Shown: in pieces, positions 34,997-45,619 of the stretch
Numbering within the stretch: position 1 is the stretch's first letter
How the letters are laid out: each line of letters begins with the position of its first letter
Source: Shewanella sp. MBTL60-112-B2
Lineage (GTDB): Bacteria; Pseudomonadota; Gammaproteobacteria; Enterobacterales; Shewanellaceae
Length of the DNA: 64,000 nt
Reading direction: 5' to 3'
NCBI RefSeq assembly: GCF_019655055.1
Contig: NZ_BPFA01000015.1
Span: 41,022-105,021 of the forward strand
Program-made: the position numbers and the translations under genes
Notes under the pieces: generated by a model
The model's database searches: none
Seen by the model: only the letters and a program-made list of their open reading frames with translations
Told to the model about the DNA's origin: nothing

Positions 34997-36775
34997 TTAC
35001 AGTGGCACGAGATTATGGCTGGTGTAATGAACCTGTGGTTCGATTACTTCATCTAAGCTCTGAGCTTTACTGATAAAGCGAATAAACGCCTCTGGTAGAC
35101 TTAAGCCTTCAATATCCTTTTGCCAATTCGCTTTTAATATTGGGTAGTAACCTTCCTTACCCGAAGCGGTATAGGAAGAAGAAACACCTTTATAGTGAGC
35201 CTTAGCATCAACTTCTAGCCACTGGTTTTTACCCTCTACAAGGCTGAGAATTTCAAGCTTGATGATGCGTTGCCCCAAAGCTTGCTTGCCATCGTAAAAG
35301 TATTTCAAGCCATAAGTGTATGGGAAACTGCCTGCGCCAGTGCCAATGACACTGTTATTGGTCGCGGCATTTATCGCAGACTCTAGCATCTGAAACAGGT
35401 ACTGGCCCTGGATCTCGTACGTCACTAATGGGATATCGAAAGGTAAAATACGGCCTAAGACTTCGGCTAAACTCACATCACCTTTATCGAGAGACTGACG
35501 TACGCCGCCAGCATTATGTAGTGCGAAGTCGACCTCAATCCCTAGCTCTCGGGTTTCTTGATACATGCTGCGGCTGACCCAAGGTGCTATTTCGCTGCCA
35601 TGGGGCAGGGCTTTACTGGGCAGGCGCGTATGAACCAAACTTTTAGGGACAAAGCCTAAAATTTTATTATTTAACGCTTCTAGACTAGGACGGTATTTTG
35701 TCTGGATCCTTGTCTGTACTTGGCTGTCTTCCTCATCCCATAAGATAAGTGGATGTGACTGTAATTTTTGGCGAACCGTTAAATAATCCTGTGGACTAAC
35801 ATCATCGGAAGCTTGCAGAATAAATTGCTGATCTAACATGAAGTAATTGCCACCAGAGAGGCTTAATACTTTACCTTTCTCATCAAAAACGATGTCGGCC
35901 ATACCTAAGGTTTCAGCATACTTCCCTGCGTGCAATATAGCGGTATTGTTAATACGCTCGCCATAGGACATATTTGATAAGCCAAGTTCGCTGAAGTCGC
36001 CCTGCAGGGTATGTGAGTGACCACCAACAATCAGGCTGATGCCATCGACCTCACTGGCCAAGACCTTATCTTGATCCAGCCCTAAATGACTTAATACGAT
36101 AATGTGGTCGATGCCCTGAGCCTTCAGATGAGAAACTGTGCGGCGTGTGGTATCAATTGCGCTAACAAAATGAGTGTCTTCATCGGGACGGGCAATCTCT
36201 TTCATTTGATCTAAAGTGATACCAATAATCGCCACTTGCTTATCTTGCAGAGGCTTTAACAGCACTTTAGCTGTTTGCGTGAGCGAGTCAAAATCGAGTA
36301 ACCGTGGATGCCTTGCAAGACATGCCGGTTTTTGTTGACACTCTTGGCTCAGATCCATGTTGCCAGCTAGCAATGGGAAGCGAATATCATTAAGAAAGTC
36401 GAGTACTGGCTCGTTACCAGCGTCGATTTCATGATTGCCTAGTACCATAGCATCAGGCTGGAGCATATTCAGCAAGTCTGAGTTGGCTTTACCTTTAAAC
36501 TCATTGTAGTAAAGGGTGCCTTGAAAACTGTCGCCGCCATGTAGAAATAGAAAACTCTGTTGATTATCTTGGGCTGCTAATTTTGCTTGTTTGAGCTGAT
36601 AAGCGATACGAGCGTAACCACCGGTGTGGCTATAAAGAGTCAGCTCTTTTTGTTGCTCACAAATCGTAAACTGAATACGGTTTGCATCAAAGTGTGAGTG
36701 AGTGTCATTGATGTGGGTAAGTTTTAACTTATATTGCGCCTTTGTAGGCACTGACTTAGGTAGGGTGGTTGTCAT
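34997..36775 (-). CDS. 5'-nucleotidase/metallophosphatase family protein without signal peptide
   Basis: 592 aa from ATG 36775, preceded by AGAGGA; a TTG at 36793 is an alternative. The N-terminal metallophosphatase domain has the dimetal motifs HINDTHSHFD, GGDSFQG, LGNHEIDAG, LSHLGLD and GGHSHT. The C-terminal 5'-nucleotidase domain has HNAGGVRQ, LPFDIPLV and GTGAGSFPYTYGLKY. UshA relatives are usually periplasmic, but no signal sequence is seen here, so this one may be cytoplasmic and act on nucleotides or sugar nucleotides. Single gene, closed by no obvious terminator before the MITE. Confidence 0.9.
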   Translation of the reverse strand: MTTTLPKSVPTKAQYKLKLTHINDTHSHFDANRIQFTICEQQKELTLYSHTGGYARIAYQLKQAKLAAQDNQQSFLFLHGGDSFQGTLYYNEFKGKANSDLLNMLQPDAMVLGNHEIDAGNEPVLDFLNDIRFPLLAGNMDLSQECQQKPACLARHPRLLDFDSLTQTAKVLLKPLQDKQVAIIGITLDQMKEIARPDEDTHFVSAIDTTRRTVSHLKAQGIDHIIVLSHLGLDQDKVLASEVDGISLIVGGHSHTLQGDFSELGLSNMSYGERINNTAILHAGKYAETLGMADIVFDEKGKVLSLSGGNYFMLDQQFILQASDDVSPQDYLTVRQKLQSHPLILWDEEDSQVQTRIQTKYRPSLEALNNKILGFVPKSLVHTRLPSKALPHGSEIAPWVSRSMYQETRELGIEVDFALHNAGGVRQSLDKGDVSLAEVLGRILPFDIPLVTYEIQGQYLFQMLESAINAATNNSVIGTGAGSFPYTYGLKYFYDGKQALGQRIIKLEILSLVEGKNQWLEVDAKAHYKGVSSSYTASGKEGYYPILKANWQKDIEGLSLPEAFIRFISKAQSLDEVIEPQVHYTSHNLVPL

Positions 36776-36914
36776 CTTATTCCTCTGGACCAAACGAGGA
36801 GTATAGCACGGAGAGATGAAATAATACCAAGCAGAATCTTTTTTGCGCTGCAGGCAAAGCGGTCTGTTTGCGCTGAAAACTAAGTATCAAAACAAGGTAT
36901 CAAAACAAGGTATT

Positions 36915-36941
36915 AAAAAAGGGAGCCAAGCTCCCTTTTTT
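36915..36941. terminator. Bidirectional-type terminator after the CNNM gene
   Basis: AAAAAA, GGGAG, loop CCAAG, CTCCC, TTTTTT: symmetric. On the minus strand it lies 27 bp after the CNNM-type stop codon. Confidence 0.88.
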
Positions 36942-36967
36942 GCCATCCTATGGATGATTAACTGCTT

Positions 36968-38038
36968 TTAGCGGTTTTCTTTTTCGAAATCGCCATCATC
37001 AGATAATACTATGCCTTTATCTTTCATACGACGACTCCATAACTTACGTGCAAATTGTTGCATGTCTGCCACAGGGTCGTTTGAATCGACAATCTCAAGG
37101 CCAAGTAATGATTCAACGATATCTTCTAAGGTTACAATACCTTCGTGAGAACCGTATTCGTCAACAACCATAGCAATCTTAGTATTTCGCTTAATCATGA
37201 GCTCAAATAGAGGCAAAATCTTAGCGGTCTCAGGGATCACCAATAAGCTCTTTTTAAGCACGGCGATAGACTCTTTTGGAGTGTTTCGCTCGGCAAGCAA
37301 AATATCGTTTCTATTAACGTAACCAATAATGTTATCTGGCTCTTCGTCATAGACTGGAATTCGAGTAAACGGCTTTGCCATATACTGGCGTGTAAACTCA
37401 TCTTGGGTCAAGTCAGTAGGCAGTCTGAATAGCACTGTTCTTGGCGTCATAATGGCGGTTACAGGCATCTCTTTAACCGACAGCATCTGAGTCAAAATCT
37501 TCGACTCTTGCTCATCAAGTTCTCCAGATGCGCGACCAATCTCTGCCATTGCACTCATTTCTTGACGAATGTACTGACCTTCATCGCCTTTGCCCATCAG
37601 CTTAGTAACTTGATTAGACATCCAAATAAGAGGCAAAGTACTACGTTCCATCCAAACCAATGCGATAGATACAGTTGGAGCGAGTGAGCGCCAGTAGTTT
37701 GCACCTAAGGTCTTAGGAATGATCTCCGAGAAGAAGAGAATTAAGAAGGTAAGAACACCAGAAAATACGCCTAACATCTCATCGCCAAAAACCTTAGCCG
37801 CTTGCGCACCAGCAACAGCAGCACCTACGGTGTGCGCGATAGTGTTTAAGGTAAGGATCGAAACGAGTGGAGATTCAACATTCTCTTTCTGCTTACGTAA
37901 TCTATTAGCTGCACCAGGATTGGTTTTAGATAATGAGGCTATGTAACTAGGTGTTACCGAAAGCAATACAGCTTCAAACACACTACAAAGAAAAGAGACA
38001 GTTATCGCGACAAATATTATAATGATAAGAGTTATCAT
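36968..38038 (-). CDS. CNNM/CorC-type membrane protein (DUF21 plus CBS pair)
   Basis: 356 aa. N-terminal DUF21 domain with about four membrane helices (TLIIIIFVAITVSFLCSVFE, LNTIAHTVGAAVAGA, FLILFFSEIIPKTLG), then a tandem CBS pair (MSVKEMPVTAIMTPRTVLF, IGYVNRNDIL, MVVDEYGSHEGIVTLEDIVESLLG). The C-terminal CorC/HlyC domain of longer relatives is missing. The family includes Mg2+ or Co2+ exporters and proteins once called hemolysins; the EYGSHEGIVTLEDIVE signature is diagnostic. Ion specificity is unknown. Confidence 0.92.
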   Translation of the reverse strand: MITLIIIIFVAITVSFLCSVFEAVLLSVTPSYIASLSKTNPGAANRLRKQKENVESPLVSILTLNTIAHTVGAAVAGAQAAKVFGDEMLGVFSGVLTFLILFFSEIIPKTLGANYWRSLAPTVSIALVWMERSTLPLIWMSNQVTKLMGKGDEGQYIRQEMSAMAEIGRASGELDEQESKILTQMLSVKEMPVTAIMTPRTVLFRLPTDLTQDEFTRQYMAKPFTRIPVYDEEPDNIIGYVNRNDILLAERNTPKESIAVLKKSLLVIPETAKILPLFELMIKRNTKIAMVVDEYGSHEGIVTLEDIVESLLGLEIVDSNDPVADMQQFARKLWSRRMKDKGIVLSDDGDFEKENR

Positions 38039-38198
38039 AAAGGTGAAATTACACCTCCAAATGGCAGACCAAAAGTAGTCTGCGCGGATTCTAGCACAGG
38101 TTTTTAACTTTGGTGATAGCCCGCTGGCTAATATTTGTTAAGATCTGTATAATTCGCCGCCCGCAGGCAGGTTTTAGGTTTTTTTGAGGTTAGACTAA

Positions 38199-39320
38199 AT
38201 GAGTGAAAAGAAGATCAATTTATTGGATCTTGATCGTAAAGCATTAAGAGCGCTATTTACCGAGATGGGTGAAAAGCCATTCCGTGCTGATCAATTGATG
38301 AAATGGATTTATCATTTTGGCGTTAGTGACTTCGAAGAAATGACGAACATTAACAAAGCACTGCGCGCTAAACTTGCCGCAAAATGTGAAATCGTCGCTC
38401 CTGAAATTTCAAGTTATCAAAAGTCTGCTGATGGCACTATTAAGTTTGCTATTAACGTTGGTGATGGCCAAGAAGTTGAAACGGTTTACATCCCTGAAGA
38501 TGACCGCGCAACCTTATGTGTGTCTTCTCAAGTGGGTTGTGCACTTGAATGTACTTTCTGCTCAACAGCGCAGCAAGGCTTTAACCGTAACCTAACGGTT
38601 GCAGAAATTGTTGGCCAAATTTGGCGCGTTGCTGATTTCATTGGTTTTGTGAAAGATACCGGTGAGCGTCCAATCACAAACGTCGTGATGATGGGCATGG
38701 GCGAGCCTTTGCTTAACCTTAAGAATGTGATCCCAGCGATGGATATCATGCTTGATGATTTTGGTTTTAGCCTATCTAAGCGCCGCGTAACCTTATCAAC
38801 TTCAGGTGTTGTTCCTGCACTCGATAAGTTGGGCGATGCACTAGACGTTGCATTGGCTGTGAGTATTCATGCACCAAATGATGAGCTGCGTGACGTATTG
38901 GTTCCAGTTAACAAAAAATATCCATTAGAAGAGTTTTTAGCGGGTATTCGCCGTTATATTGCTAAATCTAATGCTAACCGTGGCCGAGTAACAGTCGAAT
39001 ACGTGATGTTAGATCATATTAATGACAGTACTGATCAGGCTCATGAATTAGCTAAGCTAATGAAAGATACGCCATGTAAGGTTAACCTTATTCCGTTTAA
39101 CCCATACCCTGGGTCTCCATATGGGCGTTCATCGAACTCGCGTATAGATAGATTCTCCAAAGTCTTGATGGAATACGGCCTAACCGTTATCGTTCGTAAA
39201 ACACGTGGTGACGATATCGATGCTGCATGTGGTCAGTTAGCGGGTGATATTCGCGATAGAACCAAACGTTTAGCAAAAAAACAAATGCAACAAAATCAAA
39301 TTTCAGTCACAATAAACTAA
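38199..39320 (+). CDS. rlmN: Dual-specificity RNA methyltransferase RlmN
   Basis: 373 aa radical-SAM enzyme that makes m2A2503 in 23S rRNA and m2A37 in some tRNAs. Iron-sulfur motif [14 protein letters not shown] (CxxxCxxC) near residue 113; [28 protein letters not shown]; and the methyl-carrying Cys region [17 protein letters not shown] near 345. First gene of a long co-directional run that continues through der. Confidence 0.97.
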   Translation: MSEKKINLLDLDRKALRALFTEMGEKPFRADQLMKWIYHFGVSDFEEMTNINKALRAKLAAKCEIVAPEISSYQKSADGTIKFAINVGDGQEVETVYIPEDDRATLCVSSQVGCALECTFCSTAQQGFNRNLTVAEIVGQIWRVADFIGFVKDTGERPITNVVMMGMGEPLLNLKNVIPAMDIMLDDFGFSLSKRRVTLSTSGVVPALDKLGDALDVALAVSIHAPNDELRDVLVPVNKKYPLEEFLAGIRRYIAKSNANRGRVTVEYVMLDHINDSTDQAHELAKLMKDTPCKVNLIPFNPYPGSPYGRSSNSRIDRFSKVLMEYGLTVIVRKTRGDDIDAACGQLAGDIRDRTKRLAKKQMQQNQISVTIN

Positions 39321-39363
39321 CTCTTTGTATCTACTGATAGATGACTGTTAGATGGGCTTAAAA

Positions 39364-40152
39364 ATGAATCAGAGTAAGCTGGTATTGCCGCTGGTATTAA
39401 TCTTGTCGTCAGTGATGACAACAGGGTGTGTTACCCAAGATACCTATGCGGGTACCGATACGCCTGTCTCTGAAAGAAAAGTGGATAAAGTTGCCGCTGC
39501 ACGTCAGCGAGTGCAACTTGGCCTGACCTATCTACAAAAAGGCAATAGTGAGCAAGCGAAAGCTAACCTCGACCGAGCATTGGCTTTTGCGCCTGACTTG
39601 GAAGAAGTTCACATTGCCTTTGCTTATTATTACCAGTCTGTTGGTGAATTAGAAAAAACTGAGCAAGCATATAGAGAAGCGATTAACGCGAGTGATGCAT
39701 CAGGTGATTCATTCAATAACTTCGGTGCATTTTTATGTCAGCAAGGTAAATATGCCGAGTCTGAGAAGATGTTTCTAGAAGCGGTTGATCAGCCTCTGTA
39801 TACCCGTTCTGCTTCAACCTACGAAAACCTTGGTATTTGTAGCCGAAAAGCCGGACAAATGATTAAAGCGCAGTCTTATTTTGCGATGGCACTAAACTAC
39901 GATCCTAGAAGACGCACCTCATTAATCGAGCTGACAGAGATCGATTTTGAAGAGGGCAAATATGCCGAGGCGAGAGAACAACTTTCTCGTTATCATAGAG
40001 TGGCTGCAGAATCTGCAGGCAGTTTGGCACTCGGGATTAAAATTGAACAAGGTTTGAATGACCAAGAAGCGGTTAGACGATTCGGTATTTTACTACTGGC
40101 AAAGTTTCCGCAGTCTGTTCAAGCCAAAGAATATCGGGCTAGTATGCATTAA
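39364..40152 (+). CDS. pilW: Type IV pilus biogenesis/stability lipoprotein PilW (PilF)
   Basis: 262 aa from ATG 39364; ATG 39352 would add four residues. Lipobox VMTTGC near residue 22 and then TPR repeats (VQLGLTYLQKGNSEQAKANL, LEEVHIAFAYYYQSVGELEK, NFGAFLCQQGKYAESEKMFL, YENLGICSRKAGQMIKAQSY). PilF/PilW is an outer-membrane lipoprotein needed for PilQ secretin assembly. It lies between rlmN and rodZ as in many gammaproteobacteria; its stop overlaps the rodZ start (TAATG). Confidence 0.92.
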   Translation: MNQSKLVLPLVLILSSVMTTGCVTQDTYAGTDTPVSERKVDKVAAARQRVQLGLTYLQKGNSEQAKANLDRALAFAPDLEEVHIAFAYYYQSVGELEKTEQAYREAINASDASGDSFNNFGAFLCQQGKYAESEKMFLEAVDQPLYTRSASTYENLGICSRKAGQMIKAQSYFAMALNYDPRRRTSLIELTEIDFEEGKYAEAREQLSRYHRVAAESAGSLALGIKIEQGLNDQEAVRRFGILLLAKFPQSVQAKEYRASMH

Positions 40153-41150
40153 TGAAAAATGAACAGAATCAAGAGCCCAATGTAGACAATGAAAGCCTAG
40201 TGGATGAGCCGACGCTCACACTGGGCGTTTTGCTAAAAACAGCCCGAGAAAGTAAGGGACTGTCGATAGAGGCTATTGCAGCACAGTTGCATTTACGACC
40301 GACTATCGTGCAAGAGATTGAGGCTGATAATCTAGAGGCGGTAGGCGCAGCAACGTATGTGCGAGGGTATGTGAAAAACTACGCTCGCGCTGTGCAGGCA
40401 GACCCATTTTCCGTACAAGAGTGCTTAAATAAGCAGCTTGCGAATGACGATGAGCCATCGATGCAGAGCTTTTCTCGTAAGACGACACGTCAGGCTCGTG
40501 ATGGCCGCTTGATGGCGTTGACCTACCTTATCGTGTTTGCGCTGTTAGCATTAATGGTTTGGTGGTGGTTTCAAAAGTCGTCATTAGAGACTGCAATAGA
40601 CTATTCACAACCGACGGTTGAGGAGGTTGCTGCATCGGAACAGTTGCCAGAGGCAAGTCCAGCTGAGCCATTATTAGTGGGTAATCAAGCTGCGAGTGTT
40701 GAACAAATCTCTGAGCCTGTTGATGAGACTTTGCAACTGACCAATGAAAACAACCAAGTCGCTGACTCTCCTGCGACGATTTCAAAGCCAGTTTTAGCTG
40801 AAACGTCTCAAACAGATAATTCTTCAGCAGACATTACATCAGCAGAGATAGCGCCATCTACAACGATTCAGGCAGAGCCAGTTACGGCTGAGAGCAATAC
40901 AGGCTCAGCGCTTAAGCTAAGTCTAACCGGAGACTGCTGGATTAAAGTCGCTGATGCGACAGGCAAGACCTTAGTCAGCGATCTTAAGAAAGCCGGTAGC
41001 GAGATTAACTTAGTAGGGGCCGAGCCGTTTTCGGTGACCTTAGGCGCCCCACAAGTAGTCAATATCCAACTTAATGGTAAAGCGATTAGTTTGGAGCAGT
41101 ATCCTAGCGGTAAGGTGGCGAGATTGACGTTACCACTCGCTGGACAATAA
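40152..41150 (+). CDS. rodZ: Cytoskeleton protein RodZ
   Basis: 332 aa. N-terminal Cro/CI-type helix-turn-helix (LGVLLKTARESKGLSIEAIA, LHLRPTIVQEIEADN), here used to bind MreB rather than DNA; a single membrane helix (LIVFALLALMVWWWF, about 122-137); a Ser/Thr/Glu-rich periplasmic linker (about 150-250); and a C-terminal DUF4115 beta domain (LKLSLTGDCWIKVADATG). It links the MreB cytoskeleton to the wall-elongation machinery. Coupled to pilW by a TAATG overlap. Confidence 0.93.
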   Translation: MKNEQNQEPNVDNESLVDEPTLTLGVLLKTARESKGLSIEAIAAQLHLRPTIVQEIEADNLEAVGAATYVRGYVKNYARAVQADPFSVQECLNKQLANDDEPSMQSFSRKTTRQARDGRLMALTYLIVFALLALMVWWWFQKSSLETAIDYSQPTVEEVAASEQLPEASPAEPLLVGNQAASVEQISEPVDETLQLTNENNQVADSPATISKPVLAETSQTDNSSADITSAEIAPSTTIQAEPVTAESNTGSALKLSLTGDCWIKVADATGKTLVSDLKKAGSEINLVGAEPFSVTLGAPQVVNIQLNGKAISLEQYPSGKVARLTLPLAGQ

Positions 41151-41171
41151 CGGATCACAGAGCACAAAACG

Positions 41172-42287
41172 ATGTATAACGAATCTCCTATTATCAGACG
41201 CAAATCAAGCCGCATTTATGTTGGCAATGTACCTATTGGTGACGGCGCCCCGATTGCAGTGCAGTCGATGACCAACACCCGCACAACAGATGTTGAAGCG
41301 ACCGTTGCGCAAATTAAGGCGTTAGAAAATGTTGGTGCTGATATTGTGCGCGTTTCAGTACCAACCATGGATGCCGCTGAAGCGTTTAAACTGATCAAGC
41401 AGCAAACTACAGTGCCGTTAGTGGCAGATATTCATTTTGACTACCGTATCGCACTTAAAGTGGCGGAATACGGTGTCGATTGCTTACGTATTAACCCAGG
41501 TAATATTGGTAACGAAGAGCGTATTCGTAGCGTAGTTGAATGTGCCCGCGACAAGAATATTCCAATTCGTATCGGTGTAAACGGCGGTTCATTAGAGAAA
41601 GATCTAATGGATAAATACAAAGAGCCAACACCACAAGCCTTGCTTGAATCTGCGATGCGCCATGTGGATATTCTAGATCGTATGAACTTCGATCAATTTA
41701 AGGTCAGTGTAAAAGCATCAGACGTATTCTTAGCGGTTGAGTCATACCGCTTGCTGGCTAAGCAGATAATTCAGCCACTTCACCTTGGTATTACCGAGGC
41801 GGGCGGTGCACGTGCTGGTTCAGTTAAATCAGCCGTAGGTCTAGGTATGCTATTGGCCGATGGTATTGGTGATACGCTACGTATTTCATTAGCGGCCGAT
41901 CCAGTGGAAGAGATCAAAGTCGGCTTTGATATTCTTAAGTCACTACGCATTCGCTCACGCGGTATTAACTTTATCGCTTGTCCATCGTGTTCACGCCAAG
42001 AGTTTGATGTGATTTCAACGGTTAACGAACTTGAGCAGCGCCTCGAAGATATCGTGACACCAATGGATGTCTCTATCATTGGCTGTGTGGTCAATGGCCC
42101 AGGCGAAGCATTAGTGTCGGATATTGGCCTTACTGGTGGTAACCGCATGAGTGGTTATTACGACGATGGTGTTCGCCAGAAAGAGCGTTTTGACAATACC
42201 AATATTGTTGACTCGTTAGAGGCGAAGATCCGCGCTAAAGCGGCTATCGTAGCGGGTCGTATTCCGGCTCAAGATTTAAATAAGTAA
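41172..42287 (+). CDS. ispG: 4-hydroxy-3-methylbut-2-enyl-diphosphate synthase IspG (GcpE)
   Basis: 371 aa iron-sulfur enzyme of the MEP isoprenoid pathway, converting MEcPP to HMBPP. Landmarks: [47 protein letters not shown], and the cluster ligands CPSCSRQ (near 275) and [10 protein letters not shown] (near 310). Starts 21 bp after rodZ and ends in a terminator before hisS. Confidence 0.97.
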   Translation: MYNESPIIRRKSSRIYVGNVPIGDGAPIAVQSMTNTRTTDVEATVAQIKALENVGADIVRVSVPTMDAAEAFKLIKQQTTVPLVADIHFDYRIALKVAEYGVDCLRINPGNIGNEERIRSVVECARDKNIPIRIGVNGGSLEKDLMDKYKEPTPQALLESAMRHVDILDRMNFDQFKVSVKASDVFLAVESYRLLAKQIIQPLHLGITEAGGARAGSVKSAVGLGMLLADGIGDTLRISLAADPVEEIKVGFDILKSLRIRSRGINFIACPSCSRQEFDVISTVNELEQRLEDIVTPMDVSIIGCVVNGPGEALVSDIGLTGGNRMSGYYDDGVRQKERFDNTNIVDSLEAKIRAKAAIVAGRIPAQDLNK

Positions 42288-42299
42288 GTACAATTGCAT

Positions 42300-42331
42300 C
42301 ACAAGCCTGCTGCGTGGGCTTGTGATTTTTT
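42300..42331 (+). terminator. Terminator after ispG
   Basis: CACAAGCC and GGCTTGTG pair around a 9-nt loop, followed by ATTTTTT. Confidence 0.85.
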
Positions 42332-42365
42332 ATGGGTGAATGCACCTGTTGTACGTTTAGTCTCG

Positions 42366-42394
42366 AAACGCCTATAATGCGAGGCGTTTTTTAA
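42366..42394 (+). terminator. Second hairpin before hisS, also containing a TATAAT box
   Basis: AACGCC and GGCGTT pair around a 10-nt loop that contains TATAATG, followed by six T. It may end ispG transcripts, while the TATAAT (42373-42378) may be the -10 of a hisS promoter; both could be true. Confidence 0.5.
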
Positions 42395-42424
42395 TTTTAT
42401 ATAGCAAATTTGACGAGTCGAATA

Positions 42425-43699
42425 GTGGCAAAACAGATCCAAGCGATTCGCGGAATGAACGACATTCTGCCTACTCAAAGTCCTTTATGGCAAAAACTTG
42501 AAACCGTATTACGTGACACTGTTGGGTCATATGGTTATAGCGAAATTCGTACTCCTATCGTTGAAAGTACAGATCTCTTTAAGCGCTCTATCGGTGAAGT
42601 AACTGATATCGTTGAAAAAGAGATGTATACCTTTGAAGATAGAAACGGTGACAGCTTAACGCTACGTCCTGAAGGCACAGCCTCAACGGTACGTGCGGGT
42701 AACGAGCACGGTTTGCTATACAACCAAGAACAGCGTCTGTGGTATATGGGACCAATGTTCCGTCACGAACGCCCACAGAAAGGTCGTTATCGTCAATTCC
42801 ACCAGTTTGGTGTTGAAGTTTATGGTATTCCTACTGCAGATATCGACGCAGAAGTCTTGATGCTATCAGCCAAGCTGTGGGAAAAACTAGGGATCACTGA
42901 GCATGTGACCCTAGAGCTAAATACTTTAGGTGATACAGAAGAGCGTGCTGCTTACCGTGACGCCCTGATTGCTTTCTTAGAGCAGCATAAAGACGTATTA
43001 GACGAAGACAGCCAACGCCGTATGTATTCGAATCCGCTACGTGTACTTGATTCTAAGAATGCCGATGTGCAGGCACTTCTAGCCGATGCACCAGTACTAA
43101 TGGATTACTTCGGTGAAGACACGCGTTCACATTTTTCACATTTATGTGAACTCTTAGAGGCTGTCGGCATCCAATACACAATCAATCCTCGCCTAGTGCG
43201 CGGTTTAGATTATTATAATCGCACGGTTTTTGAGTGGGTAACATCAAGCCTAGGCTCACAAGGCACAGTATTGGCCGGTGGTCGTTACGACGGTCTTGTT
43301 GGTCAACTTGGTGGTAAGCCAACGCCAGCAGTTGGTTTTGCTATGGGCCTTGAGCGCATCGTATTACTACTGCAAACGCTTGAACTAGACAAAGATATCG
43401 GCCCAGCTGTTGACGTATACGTAACGGCGATGGGTGATAACTGCAAAGTTGAAGCGATTAAGATTGCGCAAGAACTAAGAGCTAGCTTACCTACAGCTAA
43501 AGTGATGAGCCATTGTGGTGGCGGTAACTTTAAGAAGCAGATGAAGCGAGCCGATAAGAGCGGTGCCTGCGTTGCACTGGTAATTGGTGAAGATGAACTA
43601 GCCAATAATCAAGTTGCAGTGAAACACCTTCGCGAAGATAAAGCACAAGAATTGGTTGCCCGTGATGCATTGGCGACATATATTGCAGAGCTGATTTAA
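42425..43699 (+). CDS. hisS: Histidine-tRNA ligase
   Basis: 424 aa from GTG 42425, which gives the usual [13 protein letters not shown] beginning; TTG 42410 is in frame but less likely. Class II synthetase: motif 2 region [21 protein letters not shown], the histidine-binding [15 protein letters not shown], and motif 3 [15 protein letters not shown], then the anticodon-binding domain (VDVYVTAMG to the end). It heads the hisS-yfgM-bamB-der group. Confidence 0.97.
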   Translation: MAKQIQAIRGMNDILPTQSPLWQKLETVLRDTVGSYGYSEIRTPIVESTDLFKRSIGEVTDIVEKEMYTFEDRNGDSLTLRPEGTASTVRAGNEHGLLYNQEQRLWYMGPMFRHERPQKGRYRQFHQFGVEVYGIPTADIDAEVLMLSAKLWEKLGITEHVTLELNTLGDTEERAAYRDALIAFLEQHKDVLDEDSQRRMYSNPLRVLDSKNADVQALLADAPVLMDYFGEDTRSHFSHLCELLEAVGIQYTINPRLVRGLDYYNRTVFEWVTSSLGSQGTVLAGGRYDGLVGQLGGKPTPAVGFAMGLERIVLLLQTLELDKDIGPAVDVYVTAMGDNCKVEAIKIAQELRASLPTAKVMSHCGGGNFKKQMKRADKSGACVALVIGEDELANNQVAVKHLREDKAQELVARDALATYIAELI

Positions 43700-43714
43700 A
43701 AGGGGAAGACTTAA

Positions 43715-44335
43715 GTGGAAATCTATAGCACAGAAGATCAACAAGTAGATGCTATCAAACAGTTCTGGAAAGATTACGGCACCTCAGTTGTTGTTGGCGC
43801 CGTTGTCGGTTTAGGTGGATTATTCGGTTGGAATTATTATTCTGACCATCAGGTAGCGCAAGCTGAAGCAGCATCAGAGTCTTTTCAGGCGCTGAGCAGC
43901 CAAAACACTGCCGATACGGCAATGTTAACCGCGGCTGAAAATTTTGCCAAAGAGCATGGCCAAAAAGGTTATCAATCACTGCTTGAGCTATTAGTGGCTA
44001 AGTCTGCGGTTGAAACTGGCGATCTAGCTAAAGCAGAAGTGACCCTTAAAAATGTTATCGCGACCAATGTTGATAACAGCATTGTGTTGATTGCCACTAT
44101 GCGTCTAGCACGTGTACAGGCAGAACAAGGTCAATACGCTACAGCGATTGCTACCCTTGAACAAATTACAGATCCAGCCTCGAAGGCTCAAAAAGATGAG
44201 CTAAAGGGTGACTTCTTAGTGCGCCAAGGTGAAACAGAGAAGGCAAAGGTTGCCTATCAAACTGCGGTAGACAATGGTGGCACTATGACTAGTCCAACAT
44301 TACAAATGAAGCTTGATAATCTGAACAAGGCATAA
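43715..44335 (+). CDS. yfgM: YfgM-type ancillary SecYEG translocon subunit
   Basis: 206 aa, GTG start behind AGGGGAAG. A short cytoplasmic N-terminus (EIYSTEDQQVDAIKQFWKDYG), one membrane helix (SVVVGAVVGLGGLFGWNYY), and a periplasmic TPR-like domain (AAENFAKEHGQKGYQSLLEL, TMRLARVQAEQGQYATAIATL). In E. coli YfgM joins PpiD at the Sec translocon. Its place between hisS and bamB is the conserved one. Confidence 0.95.
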   Translation: MEIYSTEDQQVDAIKQFWKDYGTSVVVGAVVGLGGLFGWNYYSDHQVAQAEAASESFQALSSQNTADTAMLTAAENFAKEHGQKGYQSLLELLVAKSAVETGDLAKAEVTLKNVIATNVDNSIVLIATMRLARVQAEQGQYATAIATLEQITDPASKAQKDELKGDFLVRQGETEKAKVAYQTAVDNGGTMTSPTLQMKLDNLNKA

Positions 44336-44346
44336 GGAATCTGCCC

Positions 44347-45534
44347 ATGAAGTCTTGGTGCAAAACACTACTAGCATGTGGCATGAGCATAGGCATCTTG
44401 TCTGCTTGTTCTTCGAGTGATGTAGAGGAAGATCCGATTACACCACTTACCGAGATAGAAGCCAGCGTGTTTCCTGAGGTAAACTGGAGCGCAAACGTCG
44501 GCGACGGTGTCGGTGATTACTACTCTCGCTTACGCCCTGCGGCTAATTACGGCAAACTGTTTGTTGCAGACCGTTACGGTAAAGTTGAAGCATTCGACGA
44601 AGTAACCGGTGAGCGTATTTGGCAAAATGATTTTAGCTCTGCATTTAGAGATAATGCGTTAGCTAAAAACAAAGGTGCACGTTTAGCGGGCGGTGTAACA
44701 GCGTCACGCAACAAGGTATTTGTGGGCGGCGAAAGCGGTCTTCTAGCGGCTTTTGACGAAGCTACTGGAGAAGCGGTTTGGCATGTCGTTGCCGGTGGAG
44801 AGTTGTTATCAGCCCCCACGGTAGGCGAAGATGTGGTAGTGGTTAATACCGGTGCGGGTACGTTAGAAGCGTTTGACGTGGAAGACGGTACTCAGCAGTG
44901 GGTATATGAAAACCAACTACCAACCTTGACCCTACGTGGTACTGGCGCCGCTTCTTATGAAGCAGGTGGTTTCTTTGTTGGCACCGCCGATGGTAAAATT
45001 GCTGTTGTGATCAAGAACAATGGCCAGGCTGCATGGGAACAGGCTATCTACACACCAACGGGAGGCAATGAGTTCTCGCGTATGGCCGATATAGATATGA
45101 AGCCATTGCTTGTAGGTGAAAACCTATATGCTGTCAGTTACAACGGTAACTTAGTGTCTATGGAGATGCGCACTGGTCGTATCGTTTGGTCACGCAGTTA
45201 TTCGAGCTTTAATGAGTTAGCTTATTCTGGCGTAAGCCTATTTGTGGTCGACGATCACAGTCGTATTTATTCTGTTGATAGACGAAATGGTCTAGAGTTA
45301 TGGAATAATGCAGAACTTGCTAACCGTAATTTAACCGCACCTGTGTCGTTTAAAGATTACGTGGTTGTGGGGGATTTTGAGGGGTATCTACACTTCTTAA
45401 ATAAGTCTGACGGTCAAATCGTTGGACGCGTAGAAGTTGATAGCTCAGGTTTATACAGTCAGCCATTAGTTGTTAATGACAACTTATATGTGCAGACTCG
45501 TGGTGGAAAAGTGGTTCGAGTCACACTTCCGTAA
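44347..45534 (+). CDS. bamB: Outer membrane assembly lipoprotein BamB
   Basis: 395 aa. Lipobox GILSAC at residues 16-21 and an eight-bladed PQQ/WD-like propeller with repeated strands such as GKVEAFDEVTGERIWQNDF, GLLAAFDEATGEAVWHVVAG, GTLEAFDVEDGTQQWVYENQ and GYLHFLNKSDGQIVGRVEVD. Scaffolding lipoprotein of the BAM complex beside BamA; BamE is at 20834-21328. Ends in a terminator 24 bp after the stop. Confidence 0.96.
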   Translation: MKSWCKTLLACGMSIGILSACSSSDVEEDPITPLTEIEASVFPEVNWSANVGDGVGDYYSRLRPAANYGKLFVADRYGKVEAFDEVTGERIWQNDFSSAFRDNALAKNKGARLAGGVTASRNKVFVGGESGLLAAFDEATGEAVWHVVAGGELLSAPTVGEDVVVVNTGAGTLEAFDVEDGTQQWVYENQLPTLTLRGTGAASYEAGGFFVGTADGKIAVVIKNNGQAAWEQAIYTPTGGNEFSRMADIDMKPLLVGENLYAVSYNGNLVSMEMRTGRIVWSRSYSSFNELAYSGVSLFVVDDHSRIYSVDRRNGLELWNNAELANRNLTAPVSFKDYVVVGDFEGYLHFLNKSDGQIVGRVEVDSSGLYSQPLVVNDNLYVQTRGGKVVRVTLP

Positions 45535-45557
45535 GCCAAATCGTTAGAGATGATAAG

Positions 45558-45587
45558 GCCCCTGGATGTGTATGCCGGGGGCTTTTT
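45558..45587 (+). terminator. Terminator after bamB
   Basis: GCCCCTGG pairs with CCGGGGGC (one G-T) around a 9-nt loop, then TTTTT. Confidence 0.85.
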
Positions 45588-45619
45588 AGTTATTAGAAAT
45601 GAGTAATAGAGGCAATTAA